From Limnephilus marmoratus (Eukaryota; Arthropoda; Insecta; Trichoptera; Limnephilidae): DNA of 64,000 bases. Below, in pieces: positions 10,132 to 21,443 of the stretch (position 1 is its first letter; every line of letters starts with the position of its first letter). Location of the stretch: NCBI GenBank assembly GCA_917880885.1, contig OU862920.1:36677019-36741018 (forward strand), written 5' to 3'. A program made the translations under genes and the position numbers. Under the pieces are notes generated by a model. The model made no database searches. It worked only from the letters and a program-made list of their open reading frames with translations, and was not told where the DNA came from.

Positions 10132-10954
10132 GAAAAAAGAAAAAAAGAAAAAGAAGTAAACCTCATTACGTACGAAAACAACAAACAATCACAAATATTC
10201 TTGAGTGAAAATAATAATGACACATCAATGAATGATGATCGCCCATGAATATTTTGTAAATTCCACTTGTCAAACTCGATGACTTTTCCTGCCCAGATGT
10301 TGATAAAAAATGAAAAATGGTTTTTCCTGCATGTGGCCCTTAACAATCAATGGATGAAGCAGAAGCCCCCTCATCAAGATTTTTGTTTGTGTTGTTCTGA
10401 GTCATTTATGTTAGGTTTCTTTTACTTACCATTTACCTGTGGTTGATTGAGAACTAATATTTTTTGTTGTTAGTCTTGTTTTTTTGTTCATTAGAAAAGA
10501 AAAAAAAAACAAGTAATTCTCTAGAATAAGATTTTAAGATTCGATTTTATTATTTATTTTGAAAATATTCAAATATTGCTTGGATTTAAGTATCATTAAT
10601 TATTATTGGTTTTTTGTACTATTACGCTAACTTTTTAAACTTTTCGTATTTTCCAAACTTACGTTGTTAATCTTTCTTGTTTATTAGTACGTTTCATGTT
10701 TCTTTAGTTTAGAATTTAATGATTGGAAAGGAATTAACTCTTGTGATTCAACCCCTCTCGGGCGGGTGTGTTAAGTACTGAATTAATTGATACATTAATT
10801 CATTATGATGTGACATTTATTCAAAAAAAAGAATGCTGTTGTTTTTTTGTTTGATTTTTAGTTGCTATCATATTTTTTTAGAGATCAAAAGATCGTATTG
10901 AAAAATGGTAAAAATTATTTTAAAATGTATTGTTTTGTAAATAAATGACTCATA
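10132..10954 (+). mobile_element. BEL 3' untranslated region and truncated 3' LTR
   Basis: 10132-10767 is the stretch between integrase and LTR; its last 480 bp recur inverted at 3873-4200. The LTR begins TGTTAAG at 10768 and matches the LTRs at 1373-1602 and 32805-33041. It is cut off after AATGACTCA at about 10954, where LINE D begins. Confidence 0.65.
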
Positions 10955-11826
10955 CAACAATAACATTACTTGTAACTGCTGTCAAATTTTTGCTCTCTCA
11001 CAATTTTTTTATTAAAATAACAAAATTACAATCAATTTTATAAGTTATAACTACAAAAATATTAAACTAAACAACAATGACAACGCGATCAAACTCTAAG
11101 TCTGGCAGTAACCTAAATACGGAACTTCTACAACTTTTGGACAACAAGTTTGAAGACTTTAAAATTCCTTTTCTAGGGAAAACATTTGAAGAATTCAAAA
11201 ACCAAATACCTAGTCGAAGTCATAAAAAATTAATTCAAAGAGGAAATTAATGAGCTCAACAAAAAAGTGTTCCACTTGGAACAACAAATTGAAAGCAACG
11301 ACCAGTTTAATCGTTCTAATAATGTCATAATAAGTGGTATCCCCGAAACCAAAAACGAAAATGTGTATGACATTCTCTTCAAGATCGGAGCCATAGCTGG
11401 ATGCAATATAACACGACAAGAAGAGGATTTCGCAAGCAGGATTGCCCCAGGACAAACCGTGATGCAAAAAATAGAAAACCGAGGAACATTGTTGTCAAAT
11501 TACCGCGCAGATACCTGAAGGATGAACTTATACCTGCAATAAGAAAGAGGTAAGGGATGCTTGCTTCCGAATTACAACTTCCTGGAACCAGTAAAATATA
11601 CATTAAAGACCATCTAACCCCAAAAAACCAATTTCTGTTGAAACAATGTCGTGATATAAAAATAGCTGGTAAAATTCACTTTTGCTGGGTAAGAAACTGT
11701 AAAAGTTTCACTCGTGTAGGCGATTCAACCCCTATAATATTAATTACAGACCAAGAGGATGTCAACAAACTTTCAAAATTGAAATCAACACAAAATGAAC
11801 CAACCAGATCTGCGGTCCCTTTATGA
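10955..11826 (+). pseudogene. LINE D 5' end and ORF1
   Basis: The 5' UTR starts TACAACAATAACATT, as does LINE C at 45665 (minus), so both copies keep the true 5' end. ORF1 begins at 11077 (MTTRSNSK) and is related to LINE C ORF1: a short leader, a predicted coiled coil (ELLQLLDNKFEDF... and LNKKVFHLEQQIE), and a C-terminal domain with an IKDHLTPKN...FCWVRNCK motif. This resembles the baculovirus FP-like domain found in many LINE ORF1 proteins. There are no zinc knuckles. Frameshifts near 11220 and 11500 disrupt it. The likely role is nucleic-acid binding and chaperoning. Confidence 0.65.
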
Positions 11827-12286
11827 AATTAAAATTAGTTAATTACTTCCCCCACACAAGTTACTTAAAAGTTAATCTTTTGGAAAGATGGAATTACCTT
11901 AATTATGTGCACAATATCTCCATTGTAGTATTCTGTGAAACAAAAACAACATATGACTTACACGATTAATCATTATTTTCATGAACTACCACCACCTGTT
12001 TAGTACAAAAAACTATCGCAACCTACTACAAATAATTGTTATATACCATACTTTTACGCAACTGTTATATGCTTATCATCATGTTTACGATTCAATAACG
12101 TAGTTCTGTCAAAATTAATGACACCTGATACCATAGACAAAATTATGTACCTACCACAAACAAACCAAAAATTATGATGTTCATAATTGCCCCTTTCAAC
12201 GCATAATTGTTTACTTTAAAATAAATTATTTTCCTACCAATTTTATAAAAAAACGTATTTAATTATGCTTAATATACACTTTCAAA

Positions 12287-13006
12287 ATGTGTTCAAACAA
12301 AACAGCAATAACATTTTATTATCAAAATTTATGTGGTTTAAAAAGTAAATTAATTGATTTATTGCTCAGTTGCAATTATGACTTAATTTGTTTTACAGAA
12401 ACATGGTTAGATCCCACAATCTATGACCATGAAATAGTAGATGATCGTTATAACATAAATAGACGCGACAGGGACATATCGAGTTCCTTTAAAAAATCAG
12501 GTGGCGGAGTTCTAATAGCCATAAAGAAAGAAATGACATCTTTTTTAGTCTCAGCACGCAGCTCAATATCTACAGAACATTTATGGATTAAATTTAAATT
12601 ACATGCAACATTCAGACAATCCATTAATTTATGTTTGGCGTATTTGCCTCCAGATATACCAACCGAAAATCTCACAGATTTTTTCGAAAAGTGTCATACG
12701 ACATATAATAATTTATCATCAGACGATGTAACAATAATAATGGGTGATTTTAATGTCCCATCTATTCAATACTTACCAAATGTCAATGTAACGCACACCA
12801 GACCAGTATTACATAATAGCCAAAAATCGATATCTCCACTAGGCTTTCAAAATTTGACTGGACTTAATCAATTCAATCACGTCTCTAACAACATAGATCG
12901 AATTTTAGATTTAGTGTTTTCAAACCATAACCTCAACATTCAAATTGCTTCGCATGTGCTATCAAAATATAACTATAAAAATAAAAATAAAAATGCAGAT
13001 ATTTAA
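12287..13006 (+). pseudogene. LINE D ORF2 endonuclease domain
   Basis: An open 239-residue frame starting at 12287 (MCSNKTAITFYYQNLCGLK). It shows endonuclease landmarks in order: YYQNLCGLKSK, CFTETWLD (catalytic Glu), RRDRD...GGGVLIAIK, and IIMGDFNVPS (Asp/Asn pair), with a degenerate DRILDLVFSN. The nuclease would nick the target to prime reverse transcription. The frame runs out at 13006, where an internal deletion removes the region between the endonuclease and RT. It is the same family as LINE C (about 44000-44714, minus). Confidence 0.75.
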
Positions 13007-13049
13007 GTTTGGAGGTCTTTATTCATTAAAAAAAATAATAAAAAAATTG

Positions 13050-13390
13050 AACTGGAGTTCTCTATTGTGCAGACCAGCTTGCAGTACCATTACACAAAAT
13101 ATTCATCAAAAGTCTTAACGATGGGGTATTTCCGGATCTGTGGAAGGTTGCCCACGTCATTCCGATCCACAAATCTGGCAGTAAAAATGATGTAACGAAC
13201 TACCGTCCTATCAGCCTTTTATCTTGTGTTGGCAAAATATTCGAGTCCATTGTATACAAAACCATTTTTAACCATCTAATACATATACGACTACTTAGTC
13301 CTTTCCAACATGGCTTTGTAGAGCTAAAAGTTTCACAAATACTAATTTACTCGAGCATATGGACTTTCTGTGTAAATCAATGAATATTTC
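13050..13390 (+). pseudogene. LINE D RT fragment
   Basis: Reads ...FIKSLNDGVFPDLWKVAHV..., IPIHKSGSKNDVTNYRPISLL, GKIFESIVYK and FQHGF before a frameshift near 13322 and loss of similarity by about 13390. These are the first RT blocks; the YADD box and everything after it are absent. The lost 3' end means a later deletion rather than TPRT truncation. Confidence 0.7.
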
Positions 13391-13739
13391 ATTCTTAGCA
13401 ATAAACCAATCTAATTTAAAATTTTACATTTTCATTCCTCCATATCTCCTTAAGCATTGATCCTAGCAAAAAAGTGCAAAGAATCATTTTTGTAGAGAAT
13501 TTTATGTAGATAATTTAGTCAATAGACGGGAATTTTGCCGGGAAGAGGCAGTAGTTTTTGAGTTATTAACGAAAAACTGAAAAAATCCTTAGCTCCACCT
13601 CTACCCCTCAGTACTTTTAGTAAGTTGTTAAGGACACCTTGTAATATTATGCTTTTTCAGACATATATAGCATTTTCTTTATTTATGTACTCCTGGACTC
13701 CTGGTCACGGCACCAGTTGTAATGTAATGCTTTTTCACC
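13391..13739. other. No gene recognised
   Basis: AT-rich sequence between a LINE relic and a MITE. No conserved peptide or repeat terminus was seen. Confidence 0.4.
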
Positions 13740-13742
13740 TTA

Positions 13743-13896
13743 GGGAACGTACCCTTACTACATGACACGTTTAGGGGGGGGGGTCTCCAAAATGTCACGC
13801 TCCATACAAATGAGCGGCGGGTTGCTTAGGATTTTGGTCACCGGGGGGGGGGTTAAAAATTGCAAAAAGTTGGTCACGTAGTATGGGTACGTTCCC
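13743..13896. mobile_element. Harbinger-like MITE, TSD TTA
   Basis: A 154-bp element with terminal inverted repeats starting GGGAACGTACCC and ending in GGGTACGTTCCC, flanked by TTA at 13740-13742 and 13897-13899. The 3-bp TWA-type duplication and GGG start fit PIF/Harbinger MITEs. Two long G runs lie inside. A second, 114-bp copy is at 61513-61626. Confidence 0.7.
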
Positions 13897-16057
13897 TTAT
13901 ATTACATATATAGCTCTCCTGGTCTTCGGCAAGACAATTGTAATGTTTCGCCTTCTTCCTCCTTCTTTTTTTCTTTTAACTTTTCTCTTGGCTCTGATCG
14001 ATATTTAAATTTTCCTTAGGCTTTGCATGTGTGTAGTATGGATGGAAAATTCCTCCCCTACGTCACACAAGCCTCCATGAAAACTGGACTCTTATTTTCT
14101 TTGATAACTACAGAAAGCTATTTAAAGCTCTCTTGTACTACATATCTTTATAGACATAGGTACGTAACTAATTAATACGTTATTTACGACCTTGAACGTA
14201 AATATTTTCGTATTTATGTTGTAATTAAATTCCATCAAACGTTGGGTGTTTTTTTGATTTATGATGTAGGACTTTAATTACTTCCATTTTTGTGGTAACC
14301 TTTTTGATTCTAAAGAGAGCCTTGAGCTTCAAATTGTGTTGGTCTCTCTCTTGCAAATCTAAGTTTAAATAGTTTCTCTAAATGAGCTAAACTTTCCCTT
14401 GTCACTATTATGATTCCCTACATCCTAATGAATTCGTAAATAAACTGTACTAAACGATATTATACATGTTTAATTAAACAGGTAGTTAAATATAACTCAA
14501 ATGGTTAATTGTTAGTGAATTTGATTATGATTGATTCTTGTGTCGGCTTGGCATCACTCCATTATGATTCTGCTGCTATAAAGTACCTATAAAATTGATT
14601 TAGTAGGTTAATGTAATTAGTTAATTGAATATTTTACGAACTCAGAACAACCCTTTGCTGGCAAAATTTGGCTCCATATCCTCCTACAAGTAAGCAGGGT
14701 GATCAGAATTCAACTAGAAATCCGCGCAATCTTTTGGCACGGTTCAACTGATTGATACCTAAGTTATCGCGTCCCAATTGAACCTTCCCTTCGCCATCAT
14801 GCACGTCATTCAGGTCTTCTCCCGAGCCCAGATACCTCCAAATTCCTGCGCCTCCGAAGTCTACTATTTACTTAGGGCGAACCGGTTTCGTCCTATAAAA
14901 ATATCATATACTCACGGTGTTGTGTGGAGTTACGGGTCGTGAGTCCTCTCTCCACGTTCAAGAAATAATGCGAGAGTGGTCCGACAGAACTAAAATGCAA
15001 GCTGTATGCAGGTTCGCATTTTCCAATGAACAGTACATAAAAATATGTATATTTAAACATACGTTTTGGGAAGGTTTATAACTTGCAATACGAAGCTACT
15101 TGCTACTTGATGCAAGTAGCTTCGTATTATAGCTTCTGCGAAATTCTAAACTTGGTAACCGAATATATACATTCTAATATCAATACATACTAGTATAATA
15201 AGATCTTATTTGACGATTTGGTTTTGGAGAGCCGCCAACTCCAGGCTTGTTTTTTTTGGTTTTTTGACGATTTTATTTAAGAGATTCGTCATCTCTATTT
15301 GTTTTGGTTAATAGTCTTTATTATTAGGAGCGACCACTGCCTCCCATTGGTTGAACTGTATTTTTTCCCCCAAGGTTCAACATTTGATAAAATTCTTACT
15401 ATCCCGTGATTTTTCAACTGTTTCATGTAAATGGTGGATATATGTGAAAGTATCCATCCCTTTATTACTCAAATGTTTCATGTAATCCTTCAATACATTT
15501 TACAATATAATATTACTTGTACTTGTAACCTAGCTCTCGCCTAGCTATAATCAACCTGTTTATTTTCTGTTGTCTTGTTCGAAAGATAAAACTTTATTGA
15601 TTCTTTCCTGAATATCGTTAAATAAAGATTTCAATTTTTTTTTTCATAATTCCCGTCTAGAATTCAATACCTACGTACGATGCCAACCCATTCTTAGATA
15701 TACTTTGAATTTCTTGATTTAACTCAATTAATATTTTATGTTGTTTCATATTTCTGATAATTATTTAGTCACGGACCCAAGGGGATCCTAAACGATTTGT
15801 CTATTGATAAACATTTTAGTTATGTAAGCATCTTCGCTAACACACTGACCCAAATTCGACGGGCATGATGTTTGTTTATTAAAGACATACTCAAATACGT
15901 TTTATTTGGTCTGAGTTTTCTTTTCCTTTTGAGTCGACAATCACATTCCTTGCGCGAATGTCTAATCTGTTCCCAAATAAATATGGTGCACACAATATAT
16001 AATATATATATAAATATATATATAAATATAATTAATCTTATATAATTTTGTCTCAAA
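13897..16057. other. No gene recognised; one perfect short hairpin
   Basis: No conserved coding sequence. 15087-15103 and 15112-15128 form a perfect 17-bp stem with an 8-nt loop. 14640-15000 is less AT-rich than its surroundings, but every frame is interrupted. 15990-16035 is an (AT)n-rich tract. Confidence 0.4.
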
Positions 16058-16215
16058 AAAGTTGGTATTTGATAAAGGGACTGTAACTAATCTATGTGTC
16101 ATGGAATGAAACGCTGAAATGAAATTCCTCTAACCATCCCAACTCCCATAAACATTCAGCGTTTCATTCCATGACACATAGATTAGTTACAGTCCCTTTA
16201 TCAAATACCAACTTT
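16058..16215. repeat. Perfect 61-bp inverted repeat at Penelope 5' end
   Basis: Arms 16058-16118 and 16155-16215 are perfect reverse complements around a 36-nt loop. The right arm overlaps the start of the GIY-YIG ORF, so the left arm is an inverted copy of coding sequence. Penelope-like elements are known for 5'-truncated insertions flanked by an inverted partial copy, which this resembles. Confidence 0.85.
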
Positions 16216-16917
16216 GCAATAGAACTATCTACGATCAAACAAATAGCAATAAATAACGGTTACAACCCAAACATAGTCGACAACATTCTAAATAAAAAAT
16301 TAAAGAAATTATCCACAAGTAAATTTTTATACAACAGTCCACCTCATAATAATAATATACCAAGTAATAATAATCAACCGTATCAATGGCGTAGAATCCT
16401 GTATATCAATAATTTCTCTCAAAAAAGTGTTAAAAATCTCCCATCAGAAATCAAACCAGCATTTTACACTAATAATAATCTAGGCAAACTTTTAATGAAC
16501 GGTAAGGATAAGGATGATAGCTTATCTCACTCGGGAATTTATTCGCTTCAATGTAGTGACTGCTCAGTTTTTTATATTGGTAAAACAGCGCGCAACATAA
16601 ACACCCGTGTCAAAGAACATCTCAGATGTCTACACAGCTCTGGATTCTCAGAATTCGCAAACCACTTGATCGAAAAAGATCATAAATTTGACAAAACAGC
16701 CGGCGCCAAACTGATTCATAAAAACAATATCGGTGTAAGATTGGATAATTTAGAGGCACTTGAACTTAGGAAAGCCATAAACACTAATAGTAAGGTAATT
16801 AATAATCAACTAAATTTAAATAAAAGTCCCATACTAAGATTGTTCCCTATTGATAAAGAACACGTCCGTTCCCTTCCCATTTCTCCATCTATGTCTTCTT
16901 CCTCCCCCTACACTTGA
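16171..16917 (+). CDS. Penelope-like element GIY-YIG endonuclease (5'-truncated)
   Basis: A 248-residue open frame. The first ~50 residues (HRLVTVPLSNTNFAIELSTI then KQIAINNGYNPNIVD) match the conserved linker between RT and endonuclease in Penelope-like elements. The GIY-YIG nuclease follows: GIYSLQCSDC at about residue 122, FYIGKT near 134, and R.NTRVKEH with the conserved Arg and the H..C..FANH region. The nuclease nicks the target during retrotransposition. The RT upstream is missing because the copy is 5'-truncated at the 61-bp inverted repeat. No stop or frameshift lies in this part, so the insertion looks fairly young. The ATG at 16171 is only the first Met in the truncated frame. Confidence 0.8.
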   Translation: MTHRLVTVPLSNTNFAIELSTIKQIAINNGYNPNIVDNILNKKLKKLSTSKFLYNSPPHNNNIPSNNNQPYQWRRILYINNFSQKSVKNLPSEIKPAFYTNNNLGKLLMNGKDKDDSLSHSGIYSLQCSDCSVFYIGKTARNINTRVKEHLRCLHSSGFSEFANHLIEKDHKFDKTAGAKLIHKNNIGVRLDNLEALELRKAINTNSKVINNQLNLNKSPILRLFPIDKEHVRSLPISPSMSSSSPYT

Positions 16918-16973
16918 CGAGTCCAGCCCATTATATATTATAACACACATGTAACCTAATGTTAGTAGAGAAT

Positions 16974-17028
16974 TATACTGCCCTGATGAAGCTACGGTTG
17001 TAGCGAAACCCGGTCGGCATAAAGTATA
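16974..17028 (+). ncRNA. Hammerhead-like ribozyme motif in Penelope 3' region
   Basis: Core elements in order: CTGATGA (16983-16989), stem II GCTAC/GTAGC with a GGTT loop (16991-17004), GAAA (17005-17008), then CCCGGTC (17009-17015) with a minimal stem III and the expected GUC cleavage triplet. Stem I can form outside: TATAC and TGCC (16974-16982) pair with GGCA and GTATA (17016-17019, 17024-17028). Penelope-like elements are known to carry hammerheads with a very short stem III. The extra A at 16990 before stem II departs from the strict core, so activity is uncertain. Confidence 0.55.
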
Positions 17029-17149
17029 TAAAATTAAAGTGGTGTTTACAAAGTTATTGTTTTATTTTAAATTTCTTTATAAGTATCTAGGTATGTACCT
17101 TTCCTAAATTTATTGTCTAACTTAATGACTTTAGTGAACCCCACATATT
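17029..17149 (+). mobile_element. Probable Penelope 3' tail
   Basis: AT-rich sequence after the ribozyme-like motif. The 22-base block AAGTTATTG...TTTTAAAT near 17050 recurs at about 59727, possibly a second terminal fragment. The 3' boundary is not defined. Confidence 0.35.
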
Positions 17150-17400
17150 TTGACCACCGGCTGCCACTGGTCTTGGCAATGGTCGAACCTGCCCAATAGC
17201 TGCGTGGCATGCCGGACCGGGGAAGACTGGTTGAGGGAGACTTTTTGACCTCTCCAGGAGAACATCCTTTTTGACCTCTCCAGGAGATTCATACTTCCAT
17301 CACTCCTGGAGACACTGACCCCCAGTTTTCAACCCAGCCCTCATACCCTTTTCCTTACCAGAAGTTCTCCTTGCTTTCCTCTAAAGGCCTTCCACATTGC
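17150..17400 (+). repeat. Degenerate repeat Z copy
   Basis: Resembles 52565-52920: GACTGGTTGAGGG, then ACACTGACCCCCAG and CCCAGCCC-type blocks in the same order. It contains a local duplication of TTTTTGACCTCTCCAGGAGA around 17250-17290. There is no intact tail. Confidence 0.45.
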
Positions 17401-17409
17401 ACCTTTGGA

Positions 17410-18645
17410 GGTTTGGACTTTTTTTTGTGCATTACAAATTTATATAATCTTATATACATAAGATATACATTACTTTAAACGGAAAAAAAATACAAAAATA
17501 ACAAAACCTTCAAGGTCAATGTTGAAAATGTCAAGGGACCTAGAGATATCATTTAACAGCACCATACCTCTTGTCAGGCTGTGCTGGGCCAGAGCGTCTG
17601 TTCTGCCGTGTGGGATACAGAGCAAGTCGTGGTAACGACCCCGGCAGTAGTTGTTTGGTACGAACAATTTACAGCATTCTGAGAGGTATGGGCTGTCAAT
17701 GTAATAAATAGTTTATAATTTAAAAAACTGTTCCTGTAAGGGTCTCATTCCTTCTAGATTTGAGACAGTTTCAGATAGCAAATCTGGGTGATGCATAAAT
17801 CGCGGGTATTCACCATTCATTCTCATATAAAGATACCTTAGAAATTTTTTTGAATTTGTTCCAATAAATCTATGTTTTCTTGCTGGTATGGGTAAACTGC
17901 AGAAGCGTATTCTGATTTTGATCGTGTAAAGTACTTGAACATCGATGTCATTGCTTCGGGCTTGGAAAATTGTTTACTTATTCTTATCACAAATCCAAGA
18001 AGTTTGTAACACGACGATGTCAACTCCTCTATATGATCTGAAAAGGTAAGTTTGGAATCGAATGTAGCCCCGAGGTCCCCAATGGATTTCACTGACAATA
18101 TTTCATTATTTAGTTTATGATCAAATTTAATCGGGTCATAGTGACACATTTTTTTACGTTAAAGAAAAGTTTATTTTCATCTGCCCATGAAGATATTGCG
18201 TCTAAATCAAGTTGTAACTAAAAACAATCTTGAATGTCGCGTATCATCCTGAGCAGTTTGAGATCGTCAGCAAAAAGCAAGCAAGTGGTACTTTGGATGC
18301 ATTCTTGAATATTATCAATTAATATCAAGAATAGTAGAGGTCCCAAGTTTGACCCCTGAGGTATTCCTGAAAATGCAGTGAATTCCCTTGACTCTTGGCC
18401 ACCGTTGCATACACGCTGTGTTCTGTTTTTTAAATAACACAAAAAACTGAATTTGACGTTGGTCAAAGTCTATTTTATAAATCTTTCGTAAAAATACGTC
18501 ATGATCTAGGCCTAGGCGATCGAAGGCTTTTGCAAAGTCAGTATAAATAACTTCTGTTTGATATTGCGCGTGTAATCCTCTTGCCACTTTATGTGAGAGT
18601 TCAAGATGTTTGGCCCTGCGGGGAATTATTACTCCAGTGCGGAGC
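17410..18645 (-). pseudogene. LINE J RT and ORF2 C-terminus, frameshifted
   Basis: Minus-strand RT pieces in alternating frames: TEVIYTDFAKAFD near 18540, SGIPQGSNLGPLLFLI near 18360, catalytic LFADDLKLL near 18260, LGATFDSKLTFSDHI near 18060, SEYASAVYPY near 17890 and the C-terminal CRGRYHDLLCIPHGRTD near 17640. The order and motifs match LINE C ORF2, so it belongs to the same family group. At least three frameshifts make it a relic. The 5' side ends abruptly at the left edge of the large inverted duplication (18646). Confidence 0.7.
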
Positions 18646-20190
18646 TAATGTAAAATAAAATGGCTACTTTTTAGGATTTTTCCAAAAAGGTAATGAAAGC
18701 AATAAATAAATAATTTCGTAACAGTTTTTTTTCTCATTAACTCCACACAGGAGTCCCTGAGGAAAACAATTTCCCTCAGGGCCTATATCATCTGAGATGC
18801 TGTGTGGAGGGTCTTTTTGAGGAGAGGAAGAAATGAACATTGGTCTTGAATAGACTCACCTTTTAGGAAGGAGGAAACTCAGAGGCCGGCAGATCGTTCC
18901 ACAGCCGAGATGTTGAACATAAGAACGAGTCGAAGAAGCGACCCGTTCTCATGTGACAAATGTCAACCATGTACTGTACATATGTTGGGTACGCATTTGG
19001 CGTGTTTACCAACTATGCACTGTTGCCGAAGGGATCAATGACGCTAGTTCCTCGGAGCATCTTCCATTGTAATAGCGGTAGAACAAGGATAGCATTCCTA
19101 CCTGGCGCCTGTGCTCTAAAGATGGCAATTCGTCTGTTAAGATGGGAGAATCTATCAAACGGACCGCCCGTTTGCGCACAGAATCGAGGGTATTTTTCAG
19201 GTATTTTGGATTATTTACATTTCCAGGTCACGCCTGATACTCCGGGAGACGAATTCAATTGTACCGTAAGGGCATCAGTTTTTAAATTAGCGTTTCGTTT
19301 TTCATTGCTTTTTTGAGGTGGAAATAATTTTTATCTCGGGTGTGTTTGCTTTTATTATGCATAAAAATAAATGTATCGTAAAATATGTAACATCTCTGGT
19401 ATGAGATACCGGTTTTTCAGTTTCCTAGCGTATTTATATCTGCTATGTATACAGATTGATATTATTTTGTGCTTTTTATGTAAGTATTGTGCTTCTTCAA
19501 ATAAAAAATTAACAATAAAAAACTTATTAATGAATTACAACTATCTTTACATAGTATAAAACGGTGTCGCTCCCGCTGTCTGTGCGCTTAGATCTTTTTA
19601 ACTACGTAACTGATTTTCATGCGGTTTTCACCAATAGATAGAGTGATTAATGTGGAAGGTTTTTAGGTATGTAATTTGTCAAGGTTTTGTGTAAAATGGT
19701 TGAAATAAACGGAGCGGGCTGTGCAAGCGGACAGCGGGCGGCGGGCTGGCTTGCGGGCGGTGTGGATTTGATTTAACAGATGGCGTTGGTTATGAAGGTT
19801 GGGTAATGGCGTGGCGTTGTTTCATTAGCCACAGCAACTTGTGTCCAGGTCTGCTAGTAGTCAATAAAAGGCTGCTGCTGATTTGTTTCGTGGTATATAT
19901 CTGAAAATGTAAAATTTTTTTGGAAAAGGTAATCTTTTTCGGAAAGCTGTTTTTTAGTAGAGATTTTAAATTTGGAGCGCAAAGCCGCCGAGATATTAAA
20001 ATTCGTTATTAAAAATGATTTTTATTACACAAAATATAATTTATCTTAGCGGTTTACATATCGTACTTGGACAAACGCGGATATCTACTAGCATAAAGGA
20101 TTAGTGTTACTTATGTTACCGTGAAAAATTGATGAGGAAGCTTACACCACGGATAACCCGAGGAATGAAAGACAAGTCTACTTTTCACTT
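18646..20190. repeat. Left arm of 6.3-kb inverted duplication
   Basis: About 1.55 kb that recurs inverted at 21444-24935, apart from a 1.9-kb insertion in the right arm. It carries, from outside inward, a LINE 3' tail with the hairpin (18722-18815), the C-terminal coding part of that LINE (to about 19300, minus), then AT-rich sequence and a GC-rich patch near 19710-19760. Identity looks above 90% by eye, with small indels. Confidence 0.8.
18722..19300 (-). pseudogene. LINE K ORF2 C-terminus and 3' tail, left-arm copy
   Basis: The minus strand encodes the end of a Jockey-group ORF2. Blocks are the RRQ.GMLSLFYRYYNG region near 19090 (frameshifted in this copy), CHMRT..FFDSFL near 18940 and LWNDLPASEFPPS near 18890. 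The tail ends SFLSSKRPSTQHLR near 18800, followed by the CTCCACACAG/CTGTGTGGAG hairpin and an A-run. This arm lacks the insertion found at the same place in the right arm, so it shows the empty site. Confidence 0.65.
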
Positions 20191-21443
20191 GATGTACCTG
20201 ACAATAATCAACTATCAATACAAGCAGACATGGTGTTGCAGTGTGCCCATTGGAGGGATCCAAAATCTTAGAACACAAATCTTTTCAATTTACCCAACAA
20301 ACAATCTGACATTATATTCTGGGTATTTGATGAAAAATGAGCCTAGAGTATTAAACGTCAACCGATTTCGATTCATGCAATTTTCACATCGCGGATAAAA
20401 CATACAAAATAGTCTCAGTAGATCGTGGGACACTCTCAGCGGTTAGCCAATAAAGTGAACATTTAGTACAGAAAGTGTTGTCGAGGCTCGTTTTAACATA
20501 AAAAGTTTTCATTGATTTTTTTTCTATGTAAACTCTGATGACACGGTTTACTATCCATAGTTCAATTCATGCTTTTCATCAGACACTTCTAGTACCTAAT
20601 GGGCATAATTTTTTCCTAACATTATTTACATGAAAAACTTGAAAGCCGGAAAACAAATTGTTCAAACGTTGAAACCTTCGGAACTAAAAGTAAAAATATG
20701 GCAACCTTAATCTAATGCTACTTTACTTCATTGCTGAAATATGTTGGTATAGGTATTTAATGAGTTTCTACAGGCGATGTTGTTAATTGGAATGTGCCAG
20801 TATTTTGCTGAACCGCGTATAAAAAATAAAACACCAATAAAACAGCCAAAGAAAATTGAAATACGGACGCAATAATACCGCTTTACTATTAATATTTCGT
20901 TTCGCAAGGAACATAATAAATTATAATTATTTCCTTTGCTTGAGTTGTTTTCGCGTTGCCTTACATACGCAATATGAATATGAATAAACAGTTTTGTCCA
21001 TAAACAAATCCAAATCTTCCAAGAAAGGCTAAAAAATTCTTTTTTTTTTATTTGTATCTGTGACACATTTGTATCGGTGACTCAATGTATTGTATTTTTT
21101 AGCCTTTCTTTGAAAGATTTGAGTTTTTTATGGACAAAATACTTATTTATATTCATATTATTTATTTCATATGTAAGGGCGCAAGCAATTAATTCATTTT
21201 AATGTTTTTTAACCATAACCTGTTTTCGTTTTAAGCGTTTTTTCCTGAAATAATTAAACTCATGCCATCTACGAAAGAGTAGATTTTGATTTCATTTAAC
21301 TTTAATTTTTTACTGTTAATTTTTAAAAATCATTTGCGTTATTCGTTTTCATCACTTTAAACATCACGTACGTTATAATCTACGCTTTCACAGATGGCGC
21401 CAATTAAATTTTTTTCGGCTTTTAATACTTTTTGCACGTTTTG
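20191..21443. repeat. Centre of the inverted duplication, with an inner palindrome
   Basis: The outer arms stop matching at 20190/21444. Inside, about 20925-21038 and 21094-21205 are again inverted copies of each other (TTGTCCATAAA at 20994 against TTTATGGACAA at 21126). The symmetry centre is near 21066. 20191-20920 has no partner on the right, so one side gained or lost about 0.5 kb. Confidence 0.65.

Noticed and set aside
14640..15000. Less AT-rich stretch as a host exon
   Set aside because: No open frame of useful length and no splice-flanked conserved peptide on either strand.
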